From NCBI RefSeq assembly GCF_024448165.1, contig NZ_JAMOLN010000029.1:1-64000 (forward strand): a stretch of DNA of 64,000 bases, read 5' to 3'. Position numbers and translations under genes: made by a program. Below, piece after piece: positions 32,367 to 39,919 of this stretch (within the stretch, counting starts at the first letter, position 1; each line of letters begins with the position of its first letter). The notes below the pieces were generated by a model, which saw only the letters and a list, made by a program, of their open reading frames with translations, was not told where the DNA came from and searched no databases. This stretch comes from Streptomyces longispororuber. GTDB taxonomy: Bacteria; Actinomycetota; Actinomycetes; Streptomycetales; Streptomycetaceae.

Positions 32367-33128
32367 TCACGCTGTGGCGGTGCGGACCGCCGCGGAGGTC
32401 CGGGCCCCGGGCCGCTTCCCGTCGCGGCGGGTCTGCGGACGGGTGGGACGGGTGCAGGGGCGTGGGCCGCGGGCCTTGGCACGGGCGAGGACGGTGTCGC
32501 GGGTCAGGAGGGTCTCCAGGTCGCCGAGGTCCCCGCCCCGCGCGGCGGTGAGGAACGCGTCCATGAGGCGCTGGTGGTCACCGTGGCGGGCCGGGTCGGG
32601 GTCGTCGGACAGCAGGCGCTTGCCGGCCCGGCTGGCGATCTGCCGGGTGTTGATCGTGCTGAGCTGCAGCCTCGCGGCGATCTCGCTGTACGGGAAGTCG
32701 AACGCCACGCGCAGGATGTAGACGGCCCGTTCGGTGGGGTTGAGCCGGTCGACGAGGAGGCCAAGGGCCTGGTCGAGCGCTTCCGCCTCCTCCGCCCTGG
32801 CGAACGGGTCGGGGCCGCTGTCGCACGTGTCGGCCAGCCACGGACCGGCACTGCTCTCGTAACGCGACCGGGCGGAACCGGCGGCGTTGAGGGACAGGCG
32901 GATCGTGATCTGGGCCAAGTAGGCCGGAGGGTCGAGGACTTCGGCCCGGTCGGTGTTCTGCCAGCGCAGCCACGCCTCCTGGACGATGTCCTCGACATCG
33001 GCCGGGCGCCTCAGGATGTGGTGCGCGATGCGGAAGAGCCGTGGACGGAAGGCCATGAACGCGGAAACGGCCTCCTCCATCCGCTCGGTGGAAGACCTCT
33101 CGGTGGCAGACGTCGGTGTGGAGTTCAT
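32367..33128 (-). CDS. ECF41-like sigma factor lacking the SnoaL domain motifs
   Basis: Sigma factor of 253 residues. Region 2 is RPRLFRIAHHILRRPADVEDIVQEAWLRWQ; the linker reads SAGPWLADTCDSGPDP, a degraded WLPEP motif; region 4 is LNPTERAVYILRVAFDFPYSEIAARLQLSTINTRQIASRAGKRLL. After LTRDTVLARAKARG the sequence turns into Pro/Arg/Thr-rich tail and ends; no DGGG or NPDKL is found. So it has only the start of the C-terminal domain. Known ECF41 work reports that shortening this domain changes activity, so it may be constitutive or inactive. ATG 33128 follows AGGGG. Confidence 0.87.
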   Translation of the reverse strand: MNSTPTSATERSSTERMEEAVSAFMAFRPRLFRIAHHILRRPADVEDIVQEAWLRWQNTDRAEVLDPPAYLAQITIRLSLNAAGSARSRYESSAGPWLADTCDSGPDPFARAEEAEALDQALGLLVDRLNPTERAVYILRVAFDFPYSEIAARLQLSTINTRQIASRAGKRLLSDDPDPARHGDHQRLMDAFLTAARGGDLGDLETLLTRDTVLARAKARGPRPCTRPTRPQTRRDGKRPGARTSAAVRTATA

Positions 33129-33241
33129 ATGCATCCCCTGTTCGCAGCCGGTCGCGGCGGGAGTCATCCGCGCTCCCGGACGGCTGCGGGCAGCGGCAGG
33201 GGCGGATTCAGGGACAGGCTGGCCCGCGCGCCGAACTCAGG

Positions 33242-35572
33242 TCATCCGTCATTCGACTGGCCGTCGTCTCCGGAGCGCCGGTCGTCCTCACCTGTCGCGT
33301 GGCCGGCCGCCTCAAGGTGGTCGAGGAGGGCGTCGGGAGTGGTGTGCCCGTCGTAGACGCGTGCCCGGTCCCGTTCCTGCGCGGCTTCCTCGTGACGTCC
33401 CAACTGGTCCAGGACGTAGGCGAGTCGATTGTGGCCATGGGCCGCACGTACCGGTACGACGTCCGAGGGGGAGCTTTTGAGGGACTCCCGTACGCAACGC
33501 TCGGCCTTCTCCCACTGCCTGAGCCTGATCGCGACGTTCCCCTGCACCTCCATGCCCCCCTTCCAGGCGAAGCCACGGATGTGCTCGGGGATGCGCGCGT
33601 CGGCCGTGGGGCCGGAGATCAGCCGCATCGTCCGCTCGATCAGGGGGACCGCCGCCTCGACCTTGTCGAAGTGCAGCATGCATCTGACTTCCGTGTTGTA
33701 GGCGGACAGGAGGCCATTGGGTTCGTCCGCCTCCGTGAACAGCGCGGTGGCGGCGGCCGCCGCGCTGATCGCCTCCTCGGAGCCCAGGTGCCGAAGGGTC
33801 CAGCTGCAATAGAAGTGGGCCCACGCCTGCTGGACGATGTCGCCGCAGTCCTCGGCGATGGCGAGCGCGGTCCGCGCCTGCTGAAGCCCGCTCTCCGGGT
33901 CGACTTCGAGAGCCGTGAGGGCCCAGGCGTGGTAGTTGCGATGCGTCGCCTCCATACGGCGGTCGCCCTGCGCGTGGGCGGCTGTGGCAGCGGTGGCGAA
34001 GAGCTCCGTCCAGTGGTCCCACAGCATCCAGTTGTCGGAGAACCAGTGCAGCGACTCCGCCGTGTCCACGACCTCCTGGTGCCGCCCCGTGGCGGCCGCC
34101 CACCGGTACGCCTCCCACCAGTGGCCCGCCTCCGCGCGCAGCCAGTCGGCGGCGTTCTCCAGGCTGGCGGTCGGGTGGTGGGCCGGAGCGTCCTGGTCGG
34201 GGCCGTAGCCGGGCTCGAAGCAGCGGCCGGTGGCCCGTACTTGGGAGAGGAGCCAGCCGTGGGCGCGCTCGTGCAGGACCGTCTCCGCCTCCGGGCCCTC
34301 CTCGTCGAGCAGGCGCCGGCGCGCGTACAGGCGCAGCAGGTCGTAGATGCGGTACCGGCCGGGCTGCGACGTGCGCAGCCAGCCCGTCTCGACGAGCTCG
34401 TCGAGCAGGTCGGCCGCTTCGTCGTCGGGGACGCCGAGCGTGGCGGCGAGGAGCGCGGAACCCACGTCGTACGGGGCGGTGGTGCCCAGGGCGCGGAGCG
34501 CGGCGGCGGCTTCGGGGGTCAGCCGGCGGTAGGACAGGGAGAAGGCGGGGCCGAGGGCCAGGTCGCCGGCGCTCAGCGCAGCGATCCGCCGGTCCTCGTC
34601 ACGCAGCCGTGCGACGAGCTGGTCGATGCCCCAACTCTCGCGGGTGATCAGCCAGTTCGCGGCGATCCGCAGCGCCAGGGGCAGGTCCGCGCAGAGTCCG
34701 GCGACCGCCTCCGTGCTCGCGGCGTCCTTCGTGCGCTGCTCGCCGATCAGGGACGTGAGCAGGGCGAGCGAGTCCGAGCGGTGCAGCGGCCCGAGCGCGG
34801 TGCGGGAGGTCTCCAGACCGCTGAGCGGGTGGCGTGCGGTGACGAGGACGCCGGTCCGGCCCGCGTACGGGAGGAGCGGGCGGACCTGGGCCTCGTCCGA
34901 CGCGTTGTCCAGGACGATCAGGTGCCGGCGCTGCCGGGTCAGGTCGTGGTAGCGGCGCATCCGGGCACCGGTGTCCTCGCGCAGCAGTTCGCCGTCGGGC
35001 ACTCCCATGCCGCTCAGCAGCGCGAGCAGCACGCTGCTCGGGTTCGGCGGGTTCTCGTCCGTGCCGCCGAGGTCGGCGAAGAGCGTTCCGTCGGGGAACG
35101 CGTCCCGCACCTGCTCGGCCATGTGCAGGGCGAGCGTGGTCTTGCCGGCGCCCGGTGGACCGTACAGGGTCACCGCCGGGGGTCCGTCGCGGTCGTCGCG
35201 GAGCACGGCGGCCAGCGACCGGACCTCGTCCTCCCGTCCCACGAACACCGGAGGGCGGCGGGGTGGCGGCGCCAGACGGCCGGAGGCGATCGCCGCGCCC
35301 GAGACGGCGGCAGGAGCGGAGGCGGGGACGGGGGAGCGTGAGGCCTGGGCAAGTTGGGTCAGGGTGCGCCGCTGGTCGGTGGTCAGGCCCATCGCATCGA
35401 CCAGGGCTGCCACTGTCCGGCGTCTGGGTGCCAGCGTGTGACCGCGCTCCATGTTTCCGATGGACCGGTCGCTGACACCGGACTTCTCGGAGAGTTCCTC
35501 GAGTGTCAGGCCGCACGCCACGCGCGTCTCCCGGAGGGCGGCGGCGAAGGACGACGATGCGCTTCCGGTCAT
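33242..35572 (-). CDS. XRE-HTH/NB-ARC/TPR regulator (STAND ATPase)
   Basis: Regulator of 776 residues. N-terminal Cro/C1 HTH (LRETRVACGLTLEELSEKSGVSDRSIGNMERG, about 13-44). NB-ARC-type ATPase with Walker A GPPGAGKT (138-145), Walker B HLIVLDNA (217-224) and a GLPLAL-like DLPLALRIAANWL motif. TPR-like helical repeats fill the C-terminal 300 residues. This is the AfsR-like design with an XRE domain in place of SARP. Family members are pathway regulators or signal-sensing ATPases. ATG 35572 follows GGGAGGCGG; the frame stays open far upstream but that part is antisense to the LAL gene. Divergent from the LAL gene at 35877. Confidence 0.9.
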   Translation of the reverse strand: MTGSASSSFAAALRETRVACGLTLEELSEKSGVSDRSIGNMERGHTLAPRRRTVAALVDAMGLTTDQRRTLTQLAQASRSPVPASAPAAVSGAAIASGRLAPPPRRPPVFVGREDEVRSLAAVLRDDRDGPPAVTLYGPPGAGKTTLALHMAEQVRDAFPDGTLFADLGGTDENPPNPSSVLLALLSGMGVPDGELLREDTGARMRRYHDLTRQRRHLIVLDNASDEAQVRPLLPYAGRTGVLVTARHPLSGLETSRTALGPLHRSDSLALLTSLIGEQRTKDAASTEAVAGLCADLPLALRIAANWLITRESWGIDQLVARLRDEDRRIAALSAGDLALGPAFSLSYRRLTPEAAAALRALGTTAPYDVGSALLAATLGVPDDEAADLLDELVETGWLRTSQPGRYRIYDLLRLYARRRLLDEEGPEAETVLHERAHGWLLSQVRATGRCFEPGYGPDQDAPAHHPTASLENAADWLRAEAGHWWEAYRWAAATGRHQEVVDTAESLHWFSDNWMLWDHWTELFATAATAAHAQGDRRMEATHRNYHAWALTALEVDPESGLQQARTALAIAEDCGDIVQQAWAHFYCSWTLRHLGSEEAISAAAAATALFTEADEPNGLLSAYNTEVRCMLHFDKVEAAVPLIERTMRLISGPTADARIPEHIRGFAWKGGMEVQGNVAIRLRQWEKAERCVRESLKSSPSDVVPVRAAHGHNRLAYVLDQLGRHEEAAQERDRARVYDGHTTPDALLDHLEAAGHATGEDDRRSGDDGQSNDG

Positions 35573-35876
35573 CTCCGCCTCCCCAGCCCCACTTGGCCTC
35601 CCCAGCTCCACGGGCACCCTGATTTTGCCAGAACGACGGCCGGCCCACGAAGGGATCTCACCAGACGGAACCCCTCGAAGGACCCGCCGCGAGCGGCCGG
35701 ATACCGTGGTTGCCGGAACGGTGTGCCTGCCCAAACTTCCTGCGGAACTTCCTGGAGCCGTCGAACGGTGCGCGGGAGGCTCGTGGCACAGCGTGCGGCG
35801 GGGCCGAAACCGGCCGCCACCGCACAGGATCCTCCCGAGAGGGCCCAGCCCGTTCCCGCGTGCCGAGGAGTCAACC
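35573..35876. other. Divergent intergenic region
   Basis: This 304-bp region separates the XRE/NB-ARC gene from a LAL gene. It holds a repeated CCTCCCCAGC (35577 and about 35597) close to the XRE start and CTTCCTG repeated near 35740-35755. No gene, terminator or confident promoter is seen. Confidence 0.4.
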
Positions 35877-38753
35877 GTGGTCATGGAGCAGACGCTCACC
35901 CGGCCGGTCCGACCCGTGCGGGTCGGACCGGCGCTGCGCGGCAGGGAGCGGGAACTGGCCGCGCTGACCGGCCTGCTGGAGCGCGCGGCGCGGGGAGCCG
36001 GGGGGTTGCTCGTCATCGAGGGACCCCCGGGCTCGGGGAAGACACGGCTGATCGAGGAGGCGCGGCGGGCGGCCGAGCGCCGCGCGGTACGCGTGTTCCG
36101 GGGCGGCGCCGATCCCGAGGGGCACACCGTCCTGCTCGGCCCCCTGCTGCGCGCCTTCGCGTCCGGCAGCGATCCGCTGCTCGACGAGCGGCAGTTCGGC
36201 GAGTTCGCGCACCTGCCGAACCAGGACTTCTGGATCCTCCAGGAGATCCGCGAACAACTGGAGCGGGCGACGACGGCCGGCCCCGTGGCCGTCCTCGTCG
36301 ACGACGTGCAGTGGTGCGACGAGTCCACCCTCCGCGCGCTGCGGAGCCTGCCCGAGGCGCTGGCGGGCCACCCGGTCGTCTGGTTGCTCGCGACGCGCAC
36401 CGCGGGGCTGTCCCGGCCGGCCCGCGCCACCGTGGCCCGCCTGGTGCGCGACGGCGGTCGGAGCCTGCGCCTCGGCCCCCTGGACGGAGCCGCGATCCGG
36501 GAGCTCGCCCGGGACACGCTCGGGGCCGAACCCGACGACGCCGTGCTCGAACTCGCCGCCCAGGCCGAAGGCAAGCCGCTGCTGCTGCGGGAACTGTTCG
36601 AAGGACTGCGGGACGAAGGCGGAGTGGCGGTGCGCTCCGGCCGGGCACGGCTCACCGGCCCCCGCATCCCGCAACGCTTCGAGGAGTCCGTCCGGCACCG
36701 GCTGTCCCACCTCTCGCCCCTGGCACGGGACTTCGCCGAGGTCGCGTCCGTGCTGGGCCGCTCCTGCTCGGTCGACCTGATGGTCGAGCTGCTCGGCGTG
36801 CCGCCCGGGTCCCTGGTGGAGCCGCTGCGGGAAGTGCTCGCGGCCGAGCTCATGGTGGAGACCGACGGCCGGATGACCTTCCGCCACGACCTCGTGCGCG
36901 AGGCGATCGTGGCCCTGGCGCCGGCCGCCCGCCGGCGCTGGTTGCGCCGGCGCGCCGTCGACCTGCAGCTGGCCAGGGGAGTACCGGTGACGGACGTCGC
37001 GGTGCTGCTCGCCGAGAGCGCGGGCCCCGGCGACGACGCGTCCGTGAGACTGCTGGCGCGTGCGGTGGCAGAACTGTCCGGGCGCGCTCCCGCGGCCGCC
37101 GCCGAACTCAGCACCAGGGCCCTGCGATTGCTGGCCGACGACGACACGGACCGCCCCCGCATGATCGCCGAGACCGTCGCCCTGCTGTGGCGCGGCGGCG
37201 CGCACGCCCGGGCGCTGGAACTGGCCGAGTCCGCGTTCCGCGCACCGGGGACGCTCGACCCCGAGAGCGAGGCCCGGCTGCGCCTGAACCTCGCCGGTCT
37301 CGCCAGCCAGCAGTCCTTCACCGAAGCGGTACGGCAGGGACGGCTGGGAGCCGCCGTCGAGGGAGCGTCCGCCGGACTCACGGCGCACTCGCTGGCCCTG
37401 CTGGCGCTCAACCTGACCAGGGGCGGCACGCTGGACGAGGCCGGGCGGACGGCCGCCGACGCACGGGCGCTGGCCCAGGACTCGGACCGGACGGCCGCTG
37501 AAGTCACCGCGCTCACCGCCGAGTCGATCGTCTCCTTCATGCGGGCCGACTGGCAGCAGGCCCACGACGCCGTGGAGCGCGCGGTCCGGCTGGCCCAGGA
37601 CGTGGACCCGGCGGAGCTCCCGTACAAGCCGGGCATGTGGCGGATCTACCTGCACAGCAGCGCGGGGAACGCGCAGCGGGCGGTGGACGAGGCCGACGAG
37701 GGCATCCTGTTCGCCCGCCGGCACGGCCAGGCGGCCACCATGCACTTCTGGGCCATGAGCCGGGCCCGCTTCCTGCTCGACGCGGGACGCCTGGAGGAGT
37801 CGCGCGCCGAGGCCGAGGGCGTGGTGGCCATGGCCGAGGACCTCGGCTCGGCCGACTTCACCGACACCTCCGTCCGCTACCCCCTCGGCATCGTCGCCCT
37901 GCACACCGGCGACCGGCAGGGCGTGCGCAGGGCGGTGCGGGACGCGGCCGAGATGATGCGCGACGAGTCGGTGTTCGTGCGTCGCTTCGGCACCTGGCTC
38001 GCCGCCCAGGTCGCCGACTGGCAGGGGGACAGCGAGCGGGCGCTGGAACTCATGCCGCGGGAGACCGAGTTCTTCGACGCGGTGCACCCCCGCTTCCCGG
38101 TGCCGCTCGACCCCATGGACCAGCCGGCGTTCGTCCGCATCGCGCTGCGGGCCGGCGACCGGGAGCGCGCGGCCGAGGCGGTCGAGGTGGCCCGGCTGCG
38201 GGCCGCGGCCAACCCGCGGTTCGCCGGCCTGGCGGCGGCCCACGCGCACGCCCGCGGGCTGCTGACGGACGACGCGGAACTCCTCGCCGGGGCCGTGCAG
38301 TTGCACCGGGGCAGCCAACGGCCGATCGCCGTCGCCTCGGCCTGCGAGGACGCGGGCCGCGTCCTCCTCAAGACGTCCGCGGCGCGGGGCACCCGGTACC
38401 TGAAGGAGGCCCTGCGCCTGTACGAGGAGTGCGGTGCGCAGTGGCACGCCGAGCGGGTCGCGCGCCGCCTCGCACCGGCCGGGAACCGGACGAGGTCCGA
38501 CAGGACGAAGCCCGCCGCGCGGACCCAGGACCGGGCGACCGGCTGGTCGAGCCTGTCCCGGGGGGAGCTGCAAGTGGCGCGGCTGGTCGCCGGGGGAGCC
38601 ACCAACCGTGAGGTGGCGGAACAGCTCTTCGTCTCCCCGCACACCGTGAACACGTACGTGCGCCGCTCCTTCAAGAAGCTGGGCATCACCTCCCGGGTGG
38701 AGCTGGTGCGGATGGCGATGGAGCAGGACCGGGACGGCGGGGTGGCCCGCTGA
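35877..38753 (+). CDS. LAL-type LuxR regulator
   Basis: Large regulator of 958 residues. Walker A GPPGSGKT at about 49-56, Walker B VAVLVDDVQWCDE, a TPR-like middle part, and a C-terminal LuxR HTH (LSRGELQVARLVAGGATNREVAEQLFVSPHTVNTYVRRSFKKLGITSRVELV). The ATPase region shares FRGGADPEGHTVLLGPLLRAF with the gene at 47480 (KGGGDPDGQLVPMGPLLDALL), so these two form one subgroup. GTG 35877 has GAGGAG six bases upstream; ATG 35883 is the alternative. Divergent from the XRE/NB-ARC regulator. Target genes unknown. Confidence 0.92.
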   Translation: MVMEQTLTRPVRPVRVGPALRGRERELAALTGLLERAARGAGGLLVIEGPPGSGKTRLIEEARRAAERRAVRVFRGGADPEGHTVLLGPLLRAFASGSDPLLDERQFGEFAHLPNQDFWILQEIREQLERATTAGPVAVLVDDVQWCDESTLRALRSLPEALAGHPVVWLLATRTAGLSRPARATVARLVRDGGRSLRLGPLDGAAIRELARDTLGAEPDDAVLELAAQAEGKPLLLRELFEGLRDEGGVAVRSGRARLTGPRIPQRFEESVRHRLSHLSPLARDFAEVASVLGRSCSVDLMVELLGVPPGSLVEPLREVLAAELMVETDGRMTFRHDLVREAIVALAPAARRRWLRRRAVDLQLARGVPVTDVAVLLAESAGPGDDASVRLLARAVAELSGRAPAAAAELSTRALRLLADDDTDRPRMIAETVALLWRGGAHARALELAESAFRAPGTLDPESEARLRLNLAGLASQQSFTEAVRQGRLGAAVEGASAGLTAHSLALLALNLTRGGTLDEAGRTAADARALAQDSDRTAAEVTALTAESIVSFMRADWQQAHDAVERAVRLAQDVDPAELPYKPGMWRIYLHSSAGNAQRAVDEADEGILFARRHGQAATMHFWAMSRARFLLDAGRLEESRAEAEGVVAMAEDLGSADFTDTSVRYPLGIVALHTGDRQGVRRAVRDAAEMMRDESVFVRRFGTWLAAQVADWQGDSERALELMPRETEFFDAVHPRFPVPLDPMDQPAFVRIALRAGDRERAAEAVEVARLRAAANPRFAGLAAAHAHARGLLTDDAELLAGAVQLHRGSQRPIAVASACEDAGRVLLKTSAARGTRYLKEALRLYEECGAQWHAERVARRLAPAGNRTRSDRTKPAARTQDRATGWSSLSRGELQVARLVAGGATNREVAEQLFVSPHTVNTYVRRSFKKLGITSRVELVRMAMEQDRDGGVAR

Positions 38754-38823
38754 CCGCCGCGATGCACCCCCGGCACGGCCCTTCCGGGGGCGGGCCCGGC
38801 CCGCTCCGGACCGCGTCCGGCGG

Positions 38824-39096
38824 CTAACGCCGGTCGCTCCGCTCCGCCTCGGAGAGGCCTCCCCAGACGCCGTAGGCCTCCTTGGTCCCCAGCGCCATGC
38901 CGGCGCATTCCTGGAGGACCGGGCAGCCTCGGCAGATGCGGCGGGCGCGCTCCTCCCGTTCGTGGCGCAGGCGGCCACGCTCGCCCGGAGGCGAGTAGAA
39001 GACGGAGCTGTCCATGCCGCGGCAGGCCGCGCTGCGCTGCCAGTCCCACAGCTCTCCCAGGGGTCTGAGCAGGATGGATCGGCCGGGTCGTCGCAT
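38824..39096 (-). CDS. WhiB-like [4Fe-4S] protein
   Basis: Wbl protein of 90 residues with ligand cysteines 25, 55, 58 and 64, the turn GVWGG at 76-80 and a short basic tail ending in DRR. It has a longer N-terminal arm (24 residues before the first Cys) than the Wbl at 17815. Start ATG 39096 follows GAGGAGGGG, one of the strongest ribosome sites in the window. It is convergent with the LAL gene ending at 38753. Confidence 0.93.
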   Translation of the reverse strand: MRRPGRSILLRPLGELWDWQRSAACRGMDSSVFYSPPGERGRLRHEREERARRICRGCPVLQECAGMALGTKEAYGVWGGLSEAERSDRR

Positions 39097-39222
39097 GAGT
39101 CCCCTCCTCGGGCTCGTTCGGCGTCGCTGTGCCGCAGAGCCTGTCGGAGCGGGACGACGGAGACATCCGTCGCATGACTGACGTGTCGTCGGCGGCCGAC
39201 GAGCGCCGATGCCGGTCCGGGA

Positions 39223-39900
39223 TCAGGAGTGGCCGGGAGGTGTGCCCGCATCCGTGCCGTGGCCGTCCGGGAGCCCGCGGGCGGCCAGGTCGCCGCTGCG
39301 CGGTGCCCAGTCGGGGCGGCGCAGCGGACCGCGCAGCCTGCCCATGACCTCGGCCGGGGAGCCGTCGATCACGGACCGCGCGGGGAACACGCTGCGCTGC
39401 TTGACGCACGCGCCGGAGCCGACGAGGGACTCGGCTCCGATGCGGCTGCGCCCGTCGAGGAGGGCGCCCGCCTCGACCACCGATCCGCTGCCCACGTGAC
39501 AGCCCTGGAGGACCGCGCCCGGGCCGATCACCACGTCGTCCTCGACGACCAGGTCGCAGTCGGGCAGCGGGCGCAGCACGGTGTTCTCCAGGATCGTGAC
39601 GCGCGCCCCGATCCGTACGGCGCCGGACGAGTCACCGGTGATGCGCACCCCGCCGGCGATGAGCGCGTCCTCGCCGACGACCACGTCGCCCACGAGTTCC
39701 GCGCTGTCGGCCAGCAGCGCCGAGGACGCCAGCCGAGGGGACGCACCGCGGTACGAATAGAGCCGGCCCAAGGATGCTCCCGAGAAGATCGCCGCCGGCC
39801 GGGGCGCCGGAGGTCGGACTCCGGATCGTAGGACGTCCCGGGGGCGCGGTACGGCTCGCGGCCCGCACACTGCCCGGGCGACCCCGGAGGTCTGCCCCAT
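39223..39900 (-). CDS. Left-handed beta-helix (hexapeptide-repeat) protein, gamma-carbonic-anhydrase-like
   Basis: Protein of up to 225 residues built of hexapeptide repeats (AELVGDVVVGEDALIAGGVRI, ARVTILENTVLRPL, VVIGPGAVLQGCHVGSGSVVEAGALL, AESLVGSGACVKQ) from about residue 60 to 180. That gives a trimeric left-handed beta-helix as in gamma-carbonic anhydrases and acyltransferases. It keeps a C/H-containing GCHVG turn, but the full three-His zinc set is not evident. The start is uncertain: ATG 39900 has no ribosome site but is 19 bases after the LAL stop; TTG near residue 44 with GGGAG upstream would begin at LGRLYSYRG, where family similarity starts. Confidence 0.8.
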   Translation of the reverse strand: MGQTSGVARAVCGPRAVPRPRDVLRSGVRPPAPRPAAIFSGASLGRLYSYRGASPRLASSALLADSAELVGDVVVGEDALIAGGVRITGDSSGAVRIGARVTILENTVLRPLPDCDLVVEDDVVIGPGAVLQGCHVGSGSVVEAGALLDGRSRIGAESLVGSGACVKQRSVFPARSVIDGSPAEVMGRLRGPLRRPDWAPRSGDLAARGLPDGHGTDAGTPPGHS

Positions 39901-39919
39901 GGGTCGGTCGGACGCCGCC

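Noticed and set aside
33242..37636. A 1464-codon leftward open frame
   Set aside because: Only 33242-35572 has regulator motifs and a ribosome site. The rest is antisense to the LAL gene and is Ser/Arg/Ala-rich, as high-G+C shadow frames are.
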